A stretch of 52,706 bases of DNA, taken from Bacilli bacterium (GTDB lineage Bacteria; Bacillota_I; Bacilli_A; RF39; UBA660). Each line of letters starts with the position of its first letter. The first letter of the stretch is position 1. A program made the position numbers and the translations under genes. The notes under the pieces were generated by a model. That model had not been told where the DNA came from. It saw only the letters and a list, made by a program, of their open reading frames with translations, and did no database searches. Positions 1 through 7,811 of the stretch are shown piece after piece. Location of the stretch: the NCBI GenBank assembly GCA_028693035.1, contig JAQUWE010000009.1, positions 1-52,706 of the forward strand, written 5' to 3'.

Positions 1-109
1 AAACAATCAATGTTATTACATATAAAAGGGCATTTCACATAATTTACAATATTGTTTCCCTAATCTTTCCACAATCTCTTGGTATAGTTAATATAGAAAG
101 GAGATGGGA

Positions 110-334
110 ATGACGCAAATTAAAATTATCGGTGCCAATTGTAGTAATGGTATGAAATTAAAGAAAATGACCGAAAGAGCACTGGAAGAAGTAGAAAAAG
201 AAGTTACATTAGAATGCATGGATCATTCTAAGCAGTATGGAATTTCTAACATCCCAGCTTTGATTATAGATGAAGAGATTGTAAGTGAAGGAAAAGTTCT
301 AACCGTAAGAGAAATAAAAAAACTTATTGCATAA
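110..334 (+). CDS. Small thioredoxin-fold protein with one active-site Cys
   Basis: A 74-residue protein resembling the small MTH895/glutaredoxin-like thioredoxin-fold family: a beta strand (IKIIGANCSNG), a helix, then the cis-Pro-like stretch SNIPALIIDEE and a C-terminal helix. The family normally has CxxC at the first helix; here it reads CSNG, so the resolving Cys is missing and classical disulfide exchange is doubtful. I chose ATG 110 because the AAGGAG at 98-103 abuts an ATG at 104 but sits about six bases from ATG 110. The gene stands alone and is followed by a terminator. Its function is unknown; a redox or metal-binding role is only an inference from the fold. Confidence 0.6.
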   Translation: MTQIKIIGANCSNGMKLKKMTERALEEVEKEVTLECMDHSKQYGISNIPALIIDEEIVSEGKVLTVREIKKLIA

Positions 335-357
335 AGAGTATCTTAGGATACTTTTTT
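335..357 (+). terminator. Intrinsic terminator after thioredoxin-like gene
   Basis: A six-base-pair stem AGTATC/GATACT with a TTAG loop is followed by a run of T. Confidence 0.75.
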
Positions 358-487
358 GCATGAAATAAAAAAATATTATATAATAGTTTTACTATATGAA
401 TAAATTTGTATTTTAGAAACTCAGGTAAAATAGTTACTTGCAATATAAAAAAGTTATGTCTGTACCTAAAACATAGGAGGTATAAAA

Positions 488-1381
488 ATGGAACCACAAT
501 ATCCTAAATGGAGAGAACTTTCTTTAAATCCCTTTTCTATTTCTTTTCAAAAAATTCAATTGAAAGAAATTCTAAATTATATGCCTGCTGGCAATGATGT
601 ATTAGAATGTATATTTTTATTAGGAAATACGAAAACACGTCTTTTTTTGAAAATAGAACGAAGTAAAGTTGTGGATTTTGAGACAGAAGTAAAACATCTG
701 AATTTATTAAATAATGAAAATGTTTATAAAAAAATTCCACAAGTGATAGAAGATGGGTATATAGGTGGAAAAAAATATATAGTATTAGAGAAAAAAGAGG
801 GCAAAAGATTGTCTGAAATCTTTTTGGAACCAATAACGAAAGAAGAAAAGGATAATTATTTATATCTATATGGAAAAGAATTAGGCAAAATCCATAATAT
901 AAAGGGTAGTAAATTTAATAAGGCCAAGCAAAGAGCGATAAACAAAATTCCCACAGAAGAAAATTATGGAAAATTTGATGCCAATATCTATCCTTATATA
1001 GAAAGATTAAAAAACAATTTGCTTCCAACGGAATTCACTACTTTTATTCATGGTGATTTCCACTATGCTAATGTTTTATGGAAAAACAAAAAGATAGAAG
1101 CAATTTTAGATTTTGAATATAGTGGATGGGGTTGTAAAGAACAAGATATGGCTTGGGCATGTGTTTTAAGACCAACACAAACATTTATGGATACAATAGA
1201 AGATCTTACAGAATTTGTAAAGGGATATCTTTCTGAAAATGATTTTGTATTTAACCATTTTAAATGGTGCCTCATAAATGCATATTGTCATTTTTATTTA
1301 ATGAATATGAATAATAAGGTATATACAAATAAGATTTTAAATATTTTGGATGAAATAATAAAATTGGATAGACTCCCTTGA
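488..1381 (+). CDS. APH/choline-kinase-like phosphotransferase
   Basis: A 297-residue protein of the aminoglycoside phosphotransferase (APH) superfamily, a protein-kinase-like fold. Visible marks are the catalytic loop HGDFHYANVLW near residue 190, the metal-binding motif ILDFEYSGWG about twenty residues later, and an upstream nucleotide-binding region ending in YIVLEKKEG, the hinge. The family phosphorylates small molecules such as aminoglycosides, choline, homoserine or sugars. The substrate cannot be read from the sequence, and resistance should not be assumed. AGGAGG lies seven bases before ATG 488. The gene is monocistronic between the thioredoxin-like gene and the infC leader. Confidence 0.75.
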   Translation: MEPQYPKWRELSLNPFSISFQKIQLKEILNYMPAGNDVLECIFLLGNTKTRLFLKIERSKVVDFETEVKHLNLLNNENVYKKIPQVIEDGYIGGKKYIVLEKKEGKRLSEIFLEPITKEEKDNYLYLYGKELGKIHNIKGSKFNKAKQRAINKIPTEENYGKFDANIYPYIERLKNNLLPTEFTTFIHGDFHYANVLWKNKKIEAILDFEYSGWGCKEQDMAWACVLRPTQTFMDTIEDLTEFVKGYLSENDFVFNHFKWCLINAYCHFYLMNMNNKVYTNKILNILDEIIKLDRLP

Positions 1382-1468
1382 ATTTGTATGCGCATTCGTT
1401 ATATAATAGATATGTTATATCTAAAAGAAATTATATTTTAAAAACAAAGAAAAAGCATACATAAATGC

Positions 1469-1497
1469 TTGACAATACAATAGAATATAGGTATAAT
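1469..1497 (+). promoter_or_regulatory. Promoter of the infC operon
   Basis: TTGACA at 1469-1474, a 17-base spacer and TATAAT at 1492-1497, a perfect sigma-A match. Transcription should begin near 1504, giving a leader of about 140 nt before infC. Confidence 0.85.
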
Positions 1498-1503
1498 GAA
1501 AAG

Positions 1504-1622
1504 GAATTTAAAAAAACGGAAAGAAGAAGTATCCACTTCTCACCTGATTGCACATAGCTTTAGGTCAACGCCATCTTATATGTTTGATAGGTGAAGTGGG
1601 TGCAGAATACGCCCATTTTTTT
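1504..1622 (+). ncRNA. L20-leader-like attenuator of infC-rpmI-rplT
   Basis: This leader carries CCACTTCTCACCT (1533-1545), which pairs with AGGTGAAGTGG (1589-1599) apart from a two-base bulge. A GGGTG/CGCCC hairpin (1598-1614) followed by T residues overlaps that pairing and looks like an intrinsic terminator. The arrangement matches the Firmicute L20 leader, in which ribosomal protein L20 binds the mRNA and promotes early termination. The gene order infC-rpmI-rplT downstream supports this. The exact Rfam family was not checked. Confidence 0.65.
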
Positions 1623-1645
1623 ATATTATTTTGGAGGTGTCAAAT

Positions 1646-2176
1646 ATCGCACAAAAAGAAAAAGATTTGTTTATTAATGAACAAATTCGAGCAAAAGAAG
1701 TTATGGTCATTGGACCCAATGGTGAGCAATTAGGACTTAAACCTATTAAGGATGCTCTTACACTCGCATCTTATGCTGGATTTGATTTGGTTTTAATCAA
1801 TGCGAAAGCAGTTCCTGCTGTTTGTAAAATTATGGATTACAATAAACATAAATACGAGAGCAAGAAAAAAGCCAAAGAAAATATGAAAAAGCAAAGAGAA
1901 TCTAATCTTGAATTAAAAGAATACCGATTATCAGTAACTATTGATATTCATGACTTTGAAACAAGAGTTAGAAACGCATCTAAGTACCTTGAAAAAGGAC
2001 ATAAGGTAAAAGTACAAATTCGTTTTAAAGGAAGAGAACTTGCTCATACAGAACTTGGAAGAGAAGTATTACTTCGTTTTGCAAAAGCGGTAGAAAATAT
2101 TGCTGAAATAGAACAAATGCCAAAAATGGACGGTCGTTTTATAACAATGATATTAACCCAGAAAAAAGAAAAGTAG
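1646..2176 (+). CDS. infC: Translation initiation factor IF-3, AUC start
   Basis: IF-3 binds the 30S subunit, keeps it apart from 50S and proofreads start codon choice. The protein has the typical FINEQIRAKEV opening, a basic linker (KKKAKENMKKQRES) and the C-terminal domain ending KMDGRFITMILTQKK. There is no ATG in a useful place. TTGGAGGTG at 1631-1639 is the ribosome binding site, and the in-frame codon seven bases after GGAGG is ATC at 1646. Starting at TTG 1631 or GTG 1637 would put the start inside or against that site. Rare AUU/AUC starts are known for infC and serve autoregulation, since IF-3 rejects non-canonical codons. First gene of infC-rpmI-rplT; 176 residues. Confidence 0.9.
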   Translation: MAQKEKDLFINEQIRAKEVMVIGPNGEQLGLKPIKDALTLASYAGFDLVLINAKAVPAVCKIMDYNKHKYESKKKAKENMKKQRESNLELKEYRLSVTIDIHDFETRVRNASKYLEKGHKVKVQIRFKGRELAHTELGREVLLRFAKAVENIAEIEQMPKMDGRFITMILTQKKEK

Positions 2177-2188
2177 GAGGAATGAAAC

Positions 2189-2383
2189 GTGGCAAAAAAC
2201 AAAATAAAAACACATAAAGGTACTGCAAAAGTATGTAAAGTAAGACCTGGTGGAACTGTTAAAATTGGAACGCCTGGTTCTAGACACAATACTGGTAAAA
2301 AGAATGCTGCAAGTAATAGAAAAAGTAGAAAAGGATCTTTACTAACAAAAGCAGATTACAACAGACTAAAAGAATTAATTTAA
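2189..2383 (+). CDS. rpmI: 50S ribosomal protein L35
   Basis: A 64-residue basic protein with the L35 pattern: MAKNKIKTHKGTAKV at the start, then GSRHNTGKK and RKSRKGSLLTKADYNRLKELI. It is a structural protein of the large subunit. It begins with GTG at 2189, preceded by AGGAGG, 12 bases after infC and 16 bases before rplT, in the standard bacterial order. Confidence 0.95.
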   Translation: MAKNKIKTHKGTAKVCKVRPGGTVKIGTPGSRHNTGKKNAASNRKSRKGSLLTKADYNRLKELI

Positions 2384-2399
2384 TTGAAGGAGGATATAT

Positions 2400-2939
2400 A
2401 TGCCAAGAGTTAAAAACGGTACAATTCATCGTGCCCGTAGAAAAAAAGTAATGAAACAAGCCAAAGGATACTTTGGAAGTAAACACAGATTATACAAAAC
2501 AGCAAAAGAACAAGTAATGCATTCAGGTGTGTATGCATACAGAGATAGAAGACAAAAGAAAAGAGATTTTAGAAAACTTTGGATTACTAGAATCAATGCT
2601 GGATGTAGAGAAAATGAAATCAGTTATTCAAGATTTATCGATGGACTTTCTAAAGCAGGTGTAGAAGTAAACCGTAAAATGCTTTCAGAAATTGCAATTG
2701 ATAGCCCACAAGCATTTGCAGAACTTGTAAAAGTAGCAAAAGCTGGTTTAGAAGGAAAAACTGTAGCAGCTGCACCTATTAAAGCAGAAGCTAAAAAAGA
2801 AGTGAAAGAAGCAAAAGTAGAAGAAACAAAAGATTATTCTAAATTAACAGTTGCTGAACTTCGTGAAATGGCAAAAGAACAAAATATTTCTGGTTACAGT
2901 ACTATGAAAAAAGCTGATTTATTAGCAAATATTAAATAA
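2400..2939 (+). CDS. rplT: 50S ribosomal protein L20 with extra C-terminal domain
   Basis: Residues 1 to about 117 are a standard L20 ([22 protein letters not shown], then [11 protein letters not shown] and [23 protein letters not shown]). L20 is needed for early 50S assembly and in Firmicutes also represses its own operon through the leader. The protein continues well past the usual length: an Ala/Lys/Glu-rich linker (about 120-142) leads to a 35-residue helical unit, [19 protein letters not shown] then KKADLLANI, which resembles the SAP / Rho-N helix-extension-helix nucleic-acid-binding fold. The reading frame is uninterrupted, so this is a genuine fusion. A terminator follows. Confidence 0.93.
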   Translation: MPRVKNGTIHRARRKKVMKQAKGYFGSKHRLYKTAKEQVMHSGVYAYRDRRQKKRDFRKLWITRINAGCRENEISYSRFIDGLSKAGVEVNRKMLSEIAIDSPQAFAELVKVAKAGLEGKTVAAAPIKAEAKKEVKEAKVEETKDYSKLTVAELREMAKEQNISGYSTMKKADLLANIK

Positions 2940-2946
2940 AAATAAG

Positions 2947-2977
2947 AAACTGGTATCTATTTGATAGCAGTTTTTTT
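2947..2977 (+). terminator. Terminator of the infC operon
   Basis: An imperfect stem, AAACTG-TATC pairing with GATA-CAGTTT, is followed by seven T. Confidence 0.75.
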
Positions 2978-2979
2978 GT

Positions 2980-3008
2980 TTGCCTTTTCCTAAGAACTGT
3001 TATATACT
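2980..3008 (+). promoter_or_regulatory. Candidate promoter of P1
   Basis: TTGCCT at 2980-2985, a 17-base spacer and TATACT at 3003-3008, directly downstream of the infC operon terminator and 35 bases before the P1 start. Confidence 0.55.
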
Positions 3009-3042
3009 TAAAGTATTAATAGATAAGATAAGGTGGTTTTTT

Positions 3043-4626
3043 ATGAAAAAAAATGGATTTACATTGGTAGAATTGATGGGAGTCATTGTAGTACTTGCTC
3101 TAATTGCCCTTATCTCTTCACCGGCTATTATAAAAGTAATTGAAAACTCTAAAAAAGAGGCTTTAAAAGATACCGCTACAGGCATGTTAGATGCTGCTGA
3201 TATGGCACTTTCTGCAGGCCAACTTGGCAAAGGAACTATCACATATCCAGCTACTTATAATGTGGTGGGAAAAAGAATTGAAGGAGAACCGAAACTTTCT
3301 TATCATGGAACGCCTCCAAAGAGTGGGTCTTTAACGGTATATGAAGATGGAACAAGTACTATTGCAATTTATGATGGAACTTATTGTGCAACAAAAACAA
3401 CAAATGAAAAAAAAGTTGCAGTAAAAAAAACTACTGAAAAAGATTGTAAAGTAGAAGAAGATAAAAAATCAATTCTAAACGGGGCAGATCCTGTTTTAGG
3501 AGAAGGAATGATTCCTGTAACAATTGCAGGTGATGGAACGGTAAAGAAAGCTGATGCCAGTAGTCAATGGTATGACTATGAGAATAAACAGTGGGCGAAT
3601 GCTGTTTTAGTAAGCAGTGATGTAAGAAGTACTTATCAAAATGGAGATGCTATTCCAGAAGAAAAAATACTAGGCTATTTCGTGTGGATACCAAGATATA
3701 AATATAAATTATTCAATACAGATAATCAAGGAGTACCAGAACAGCAAATAGAAGTAGTCTTTGAAAGTAAAGGTACAACCAAATCAAAGGGAAGTACAAA
3801 TGGAACCTATTTAACCCATCCAGCCTTTACATTTGGATCAAAAGAAGTAGATGGTATATGGGTAGGTAAGTTTGAAACAACAGGTTCTATATCTAATGTA
3901 TGTACTAATGAATCCTGTATGACAGCAAATCTTACAGTAAAGCCAAATAGTACAAGTGTAAGAAACCAAGTAGTAAGTAGTATGTTTTATGCGACAAGAA
4001 GTATGAGTACAGCAAGTAATAATGCATATGGATTAAAAGCAAGTGAAATAAACACCCATATGATGAAGAACATGGAGTGGGGTGCAACAGCATACCTAAC
4101 GCAGTCTAAATATGGCAGGTGTGTGGATGGTACATGTACAGAAGTAGGAATTAATAATAATACTTCCTTCTTAACAGGAGCAGGCAATTATAAAGCAAAT
4201 ACAACCCAGTCTACAACTGGAAACATCACAGGTATATATGATATGAGTGGTGGAGCATGGGAATATGTGATGGGTAACATGAAAGATACGTCTGGGAATT
4301 TTTATTCTAGTAATGCTGGTTTTAAAGGAACCAGTGAGCCAAAAAATCCAGAAACTATGTATTATGACAGTTACGCATATGATACAAGTTATACAAGTTA
4401 TGGTAGAGGGTTACTTGGAGACTCTACAAGGGAAATATTAAAAATATTAGGATCAACTTCTGGCGGCTGGTATAATGACTACGTATATTTTTTAGATATG
4501 AGTAACAGTTGGTTTGTGCGTGGTGGAGTCTATGTTAGCGGTGTGAATGCAGGCGTTTTTTACTTCAGCAGAACCGATGGGAGTTCCCGTAGCGACAGCT
4601 CATGGCGCATTGTTATAAACAAGTAA
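3043..4626 (+). CDS. P1: prepilin-like protein with FGE-sulfatase/C-type-lectin-like domain
   Basis: A 527-residue protein. Residues 4-30 are a class III (type IV prepilin) signal, K-N-G|FTLVELMGVIVVLALIAL, with the conserved Glu5 after the cleavage point. A pilin helix and a small linker with paired Cys follow. From about residue 150 it is a secreted FGE-sulfatase/SUMF1-like module (GYFVWIPRYKYKLF, THMMKNMEWGATAYL, IYDMSGGAWEYVMG). Its last 48 codons (4477-4620) hold the frame W-F-V-RGG...AGVF...SWR with variable residues between. The pilin half differs from the other five P genes while the receptor half closely matches P3 and P6, so it is a mosaic. I start at ATG 3043 after AAGGTGG. Predicted surface or pilus-borne ligand-binding protein; enzyme activity is unlikely. 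Confidence 0.8.
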   Translation: MKKNGFTLVELMGVIVVLALIALISSPAIIKVIENSKKEALKDTATGMLDAADMALSAGQLGKGTITYPATYNVVGKRIEGEPKLSYHGTPPKSGSLTVYEDGTSTIAIYDGTYCATKTTNEKKVAVKKTTEKDCKVEEDKKSILNGADPVLGEGMIPVTIAGDGTVKKADASSQWYDYENKQWANAVLVSSDVRSTYQNGDAIPEEKILGYFVWIPRYKYKLFNTDNQGVPEQQIEVVFESKGTTKSKGSTNGTYLTHPAFTFGSKEVDGIWVGKFETTGSISNVCTNESCMTANLTVKPNSTSVRNQVVSSMFYATRSMSTASNNAYGLKASEINTHMMKNMEWGATAYLTQSKYGRCVDGTCTEVGINNNTSFLTGAGNYKANTTQSTTGNITGIYDMSGGAWEYVMGNMKDTSGNFYSSNAGFKGTSEPKNPETMYYDSYAYDTSYTSYGRGLLGDSTREILKILGSTSGGWYNDYVYFLDMSNSWFVRGGVYVSGVNAGVFYFSRTDGSSRSDSSWRIVINK

Positions 4627-4651
4627 AAATACGAAGTTATTCGTATTTTTT
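4627..4651 (+). terminator. Terminator after P1
   Basis: The stem AAATACGA/TCGTATTT ends in a T run directly after the P1 stop codon. Confidence 0.8.
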
Positions 4652-4757
4652 AGATGATTCTATATATATCTATCCCCACTTTGCAATTGCTATCTAAAAT
4701 AAAATATAATTTGATATTAAGGAACAAATATGTTAAAATGTAACAAGGTGATTTATT

Positions 4758-5510
4758 ATGTATGCTCTTTTATTAACTCTTTTTGTAGGACTTTTTATTA
4801 TGTTAGGTGCTTTTATTATTTTCAGAACCAAAAACAATGAAAATATTATGGCATTTTCTATTACAATTGCGTTAGGTGTTATGACAGCCCTTGCTCTTTT
4901 TGAATTATTCCCAGAAAGCTTAGAAACTTTTATGGAAACGTTTAAAGATGCGAGAGCCTATGTTTTGGTAGTAGCGTCTGCTGCTATTGGATTTGGTTTG
5001 TTAAAACTTCTGGATCATTTTATACCTGATCATGAAGAAGAAAACAAAACAAAGAAAGCAAAAAAGGAACACCTTCATCATATTGGAATAGTCGCATCTA
5101 TCGCTTTAGTGATTCATAATTTAATAGAGGGTATGACCCTTTACATAACCACTTCAGCCGATTTAAAAATGGGACTTTTGATGTGTCTTGGTATTGGACT
5201 TCATAATATACCAATGGGAATGGTAATTGCTTCTACTTTTTATAATACAAAAAAAGATAAGAAGAAAACATTACTATTGTTATTAGGTGTATCTTTATCT
5301 ACCTTTGTAGGTGGTCTTATTCCTTTTTTCATCAACAAAGAAATTACAGGAAATGCTTTAGGGATATTACTTGGTATTACCCTAGGTATGATTCTTTACA
5401 TTGTCATTTGTGAACTCATTCCGCAAGTTAGAAAAATGGAAAACAAAAAACGAGCTTTTATCGGTATTCTCATAGGCTTTGCTATACTTGGCATTACTTT
5501 ATTCCTATAG
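4758..5510 (+). CDS. ZIP-family metal transporter
   Basis: A 250-residue integral membrane protein of the ZIP/GufA/ZupT family, which moves divalent metals such as zinc or iron into the cytoplasm. About eight hydrophobic segments are visible. The signature metal-site helices are present: HNLIEGMTLYI in the fourth and GIGLHNIPMGMVIAS in the fifth. Between helices three and four lies a charged cytoplasmic loop with His residues (DHFIPDHEEENKTKKAKKEHLHH), as usual for ZIP proteins. AAGGTG precedes ATG 4758. Metal preference cannot be deduced. It is monocistronic, ending at a terminator. Confidence 0.85.
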   Translation: MYALLLTLFVGLFIMLGAFIIFRTKNNENIMAFSITIALGVMTALALFELFPESLETFMETFKDARAYVLVVASAAIGFGLLKLLDHFIPDHEEENKTKKAKKEHLHHIGIVASIALVIHNLIEGMTLYITTSADLKMGLLMCLGIGLHNIPMGMVIASTFYNTKKDKKKTLLLLLGVSLSTFVGGLIPFFINKEITGNALGILLGITLGMILYIVICELIPQVRKMENKKRAFIGILIGFAILGITLFL

Positions 5511-5511
5511 T

Positions 5512-5534
5512 GAAAAACCTATAAAGGTTTTTTT
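5512..5534 (+). terminator. Terminator after ZIP transporter
   Basis: The hairpin AAAACCT-ATAA-AGGTTTT ends in a T run. Confidence 0.8.
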
Positions 5535-5565
5535 ATTCAAATAAAATATAATAAGGAGGCTCAAT

Positions 5566-6894
5566 ATGTATTGTAGAAATTGTGGTACCTATAACGAAGA
5601 AGAAGCAAATTATTGTAGTGAATGTGGTTTTTTATTAAAGGATGAAAAGATAGAAACAAAAAAAGAAAAATCTTCTCATCAAACAAAAGAAAAGAAACCA
5701 AAAGGAAATAAAAAAAGTTTTTTATCAAAAAAACATAAAAAAAGTAAAGATAAAAATAATAGAAAAAAAGACAAGGTAAAAAATAAAGAAGTTTCTAAAG
5801 AAAGAAAAAGTAAAACAGGTTTATTTGTCTTTCTTCTTATGATTCTCTTGCTTGGAAGCACGTATTATTACTTCAATAAAGTCACAACCAAAGAAGAAAT
5901 TGCTAAAAAGTATTTCACAGATAAAATGAGTGGCGATCCTGTTAGGATGTATGCGTATTATGAGGTAGAAGAAAGTCCTTTTACAACTAAAAATATGTAT
6001 AAAAAACTTACAGAAGATAAAAGAGAAGAAACGCCAGAAATAAAAAGTTATAGAATTGCAGAAACGAAAGAGAGCAGTGATGGTCTTACTGCCACCGTTA
6101 CCATCTCTTATAGAATCAAAGGAAGTACACAAGAATATACAGAAACCATTCTTCTTTCTAAAAAGGAAGAAAAAAGATATTTGATTTTTGATACATGGGA
6201 ACTAAGCAAAAATACATATAAAACAGTTTCTAATTTTAAAGTAACAGTTATGAAAGATGCAGTTCTGTCTTTAGAAGGCCAAAAGGTTGATAAAAAATAT
6301 ATAGAGAAAAGTATAAGTACAGATACAGTAGATGCTTATGTATTGCCTGCCTTATTTGCTAGCAATTATCAAGCAAAAGTAGATCTTCCTTATGGTTTTT
6401 CTATTACAGAAGAAATCAATCCAAATAGTTATATCAAAAGCAAATCTCTACTTCTTACCAAAGAAAATATGCCAGAGGCAAGTAAAAACAAACTTGTCAT
6501 TAAAGCAAAAGAAGATTTAAAAGAAATTTATGAAAGTGCACTTGCTAAAAAAGAATATAGTGAAATTGCATCTCTTACAAATCCAGATAAAATAGAAACT
6601 TCTTTAGAAAAAGAGTATACAAATCTTGTAGAAAATTTAAACCAAAGTGATACCACTTTAAACGAAATCAAGTTTACGGATATCGCAATAGGAAATACAG
6701 AATCTACAAAGGAAGGGTATGTAAGAAGCACACTTCGTGCACAATATACTTATACCGTTACATATAAAGAAAATGAAGAAGAAAAAACAAGTACTAAACA
6801 AGGAACAAGTTCTATTGTCCTTACCTTTACTTGCAAAGATAACCAATTTTATACAATTGGTGTGGAAAACTTACCAAACAGTTTTAGAAAGTAG
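5566..6894 (+). CDS. Zinc-ribbon, single-pass membrane protein (TcaA-like layout)
   Basis: A 442-residue protein opening with a zinc ribbon (MYCRNCGTYN...NYCSECG, four Cys). A very Lys-rich cytoplasmic stretch runs to about residue 84, then one membrane helix (GLFVFLLMILLLGSTYYYF), then about 340 extracytoplasmic residues that look like two or more NTF2-like/TcaA-type beta domains. This zinc ribbon-TM-ectodomain order is that of TcaA/YvbJ-like Firmicute proteins linked to envelope stress and glycopeptide response. The precise function is unknown. AGGAGG precedes ATG 5566. The next gene follows after eight bases and also starts with a zinc ribbon, so the two probably form an operon. Confidence 0.7.
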   Translation: MYCRNCGTYNEEEANYCSECGFLLKDEKIETKKEKSSHQTKEKKPKGNKKSFLSKKHKKSKDKNNRKKDKVKNKEVSKERKSKTGLFVFLLMILLLGSTYYYFNKVTTKEEIAKKYFTDKMSGDPVRMYAYYEVEESPFTTKNMYKKLTEDKREETPEIKSYRIAETKESSDGLTATVTISYRIKGSTQEYTETILLSKKEEKRYLIFDTWELSKNTYKTVSNFKVTVMKDAVLSLEGQKVDKKYIEKSISTDTVDAYVLPALFASNYQAKVDLPYGFSITEEINPNSYIKSKSLLLTKENMPEASKNKLVIKAKEDLKEIYESALAKKEYSEIASLTNPDKIETSLEKEYTNLVENLNQSDTTLNEIKFTDIAIGNTESTKEGYVRSTLRAQYTYTVTYKENEEEKTSTKQGTSSIVLTFTCKDNQFYTIGVENLPNSFRK

Positions 6895-6902
6895 GAAATA
6901 AA

Positions 6903-7598
6903 ATGGCAAATTTTTGTACAAAATGTGGAAAAAAACTAAATGGCAAAAAATGTGATTGTGAAGAAATAAAAAAAGAAGAAGAGAATATAGATACTGAAGA
7001 AACAGTACCTTTAAATGATTTAAATTTATATATTGAAATTACAAAGGATATGTTTGTAAAACCTATTACAACATTAAAGGAGACAATAAAAGCAGAAAAT
7101 GTCCGAGCAGGGTTCTTATCTATTGTAATCAATTGTTTCTTGTTAGCAGGATTTGCTTGTCTTGTTACAGAAGAGAGATTAGGAAACAGTATTTTAGGAT
7201 TTGAAATTTTCTCAGGATCTTTATCATATGCAAAAATATTTATTCAAAGTTTTACAACATTATTTTTATTATATTTGGTATTAACGTCTCTTCTTTATAT
7301 CATTAGTGATGTTTGTTTAAAAAAGAAAACCAGTTATGCAAAAATTATTACTTTATTAGGAACTATCTCTGCTGTAAATATTGTAACCAATATTTTGGCG
7401 ATTCTCTTTATTTATTTATCGGTACAACTTATGACAATCATACTTGTAGCAGGTGGCCTTTTATTTCTATTTTATTTATATAAAGGCGTTTCTTTGATTA
7501 TTCCTATTGAAGAAAATAAAGTAGCGTATCTTTTGACATTTGTTCTTACCATTCTTTTTATTCTTGCTGCCTACGTAATTCCTGGTATTTTAAATTAA
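6903..7598 (+). CDS. Zinc-ribbon multi-pass membrane protein (Yip1-like)
   Basis: A 231-residue protein with an N-terminal zinc ribbon (NFCTKCGKKLNGKKCDC), an acidic linker, a conserved-looking amphipathic stretch (TKDMFVKPITTLKETI) and about five membrane helices from residue 75 to the C-terminus. Zinc ribbon plus Yip1/DUF-type membrane domain is a common Firmicute arrangement of unknown role. It lies eight bases downstream of the other zinc-ribbon gene, suggesting they are made together and may act at the membrane in one process (inference). Confidence 0.65.
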   Translation: MANFCTKCGKKLNGKKCDCEEIKKEEENIDTEETVPLNDLNLYIEITKDMFVKPITTLKETIKAENVRAGFLSIVINCFLLAGFACLVTEERLGNSILGFEIFSGSLSYAKIFIQSFTTLFLLYLVLTSLLYIISDVCLKKKTSYAKIITLLGTISAVNIVTNILAILFIYLSVQLMTIILVAGGLLFLFYLYKGVSLIIPIEENKVAYLLTFVLTILFILAAYVIPGILN

Positions 7599-7639
7599 AC
7601 TTTATATAATAAAAAAAGAAAACCAATCTTTATAAAGAA

Positions 7640-7668
7640 TTGATTTATAGGGAAAGTTATGTTATTAT
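7640..7668 (+). promoter_or_regulatory. Promoter of the candidate antitoxin RNA
   Basis: TTGATT at 7640-7645, a 17-base spacer and TATTAT at 7663-7668 on the plus strand, pointing into the toxin locus. A perfect 14-base palindrome (TGAGGAATTCCTCA, 7678-7691) lies just after it. Confidence 0.5.
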
Positions 7669-7674
7669 GTATAT

Positions 7675-7811
7675 AGATGAGGAATTCCTCATAAAATAAA
7701 AAAGAGAAATGCATAACTTTTGTGTGTTAAGCGTTATCTCAATGAAATATTTTTATATTTATATAGAAAGACGCCTTTCATTACACGTAGTAATGTTAAG
7801 CGTCTTTTTCG
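7675..7811 (+). ncRNA. Candidate antisense (antitoxin) RNA
   Basis: A transcript from the plus-strand promoter would run into a strong hairpin and stop at about 7811. That is exactly at the stop codon of the minus-strand peptide gene, so it would pair with the 3' part of the toxin mRNA. No convincing ORF lies in it. This is the 3'-overlap layout of Gram-positive type I toxin-antitoxin pairs such as txpA/ratA and bsrG/SR4. The left end could instead be near 7704, where a weaker promoter-like repeat begins. Confidence 0.45.
7767..7811. terminator. Bidirectional hairpin between convergent toxin and antisense RNAs
   Basis: Outer stem AAAGACGC/GCGTCTTT and inner stem CATTAC/GTAATG around loop ACGTA. 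The plus strand ends in a good T run; the minus-strand T run is interrupted, so termination there may be partial. Confidence 0.65.

Noticed and set aside
488-1381. Calling the APH-fold gene an antibiotic resistance gene
   Set aside because: Only the general phosphotransferase motifs are visible. The substrate class cannot be assigned and chromosomal homologues often act on other small molecules.
1548-1733. A 61-codon frame across the infC leader
   Set aside because: It crosses the leader hairpins and the first part of infC in another frame; the leader structure explains the sequence.
3500-4626. Reading the SUMF1-like domains as active formylglycine-generating or sulfatase-modifying enzymes
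   Set aside because: The domains follow a prepilin signal and would be outside the cell, have a variable C-terminus, and resemble the C-type-lectin-like use of this fold. Catalytic Cys residues of the enzyme were not recognised.
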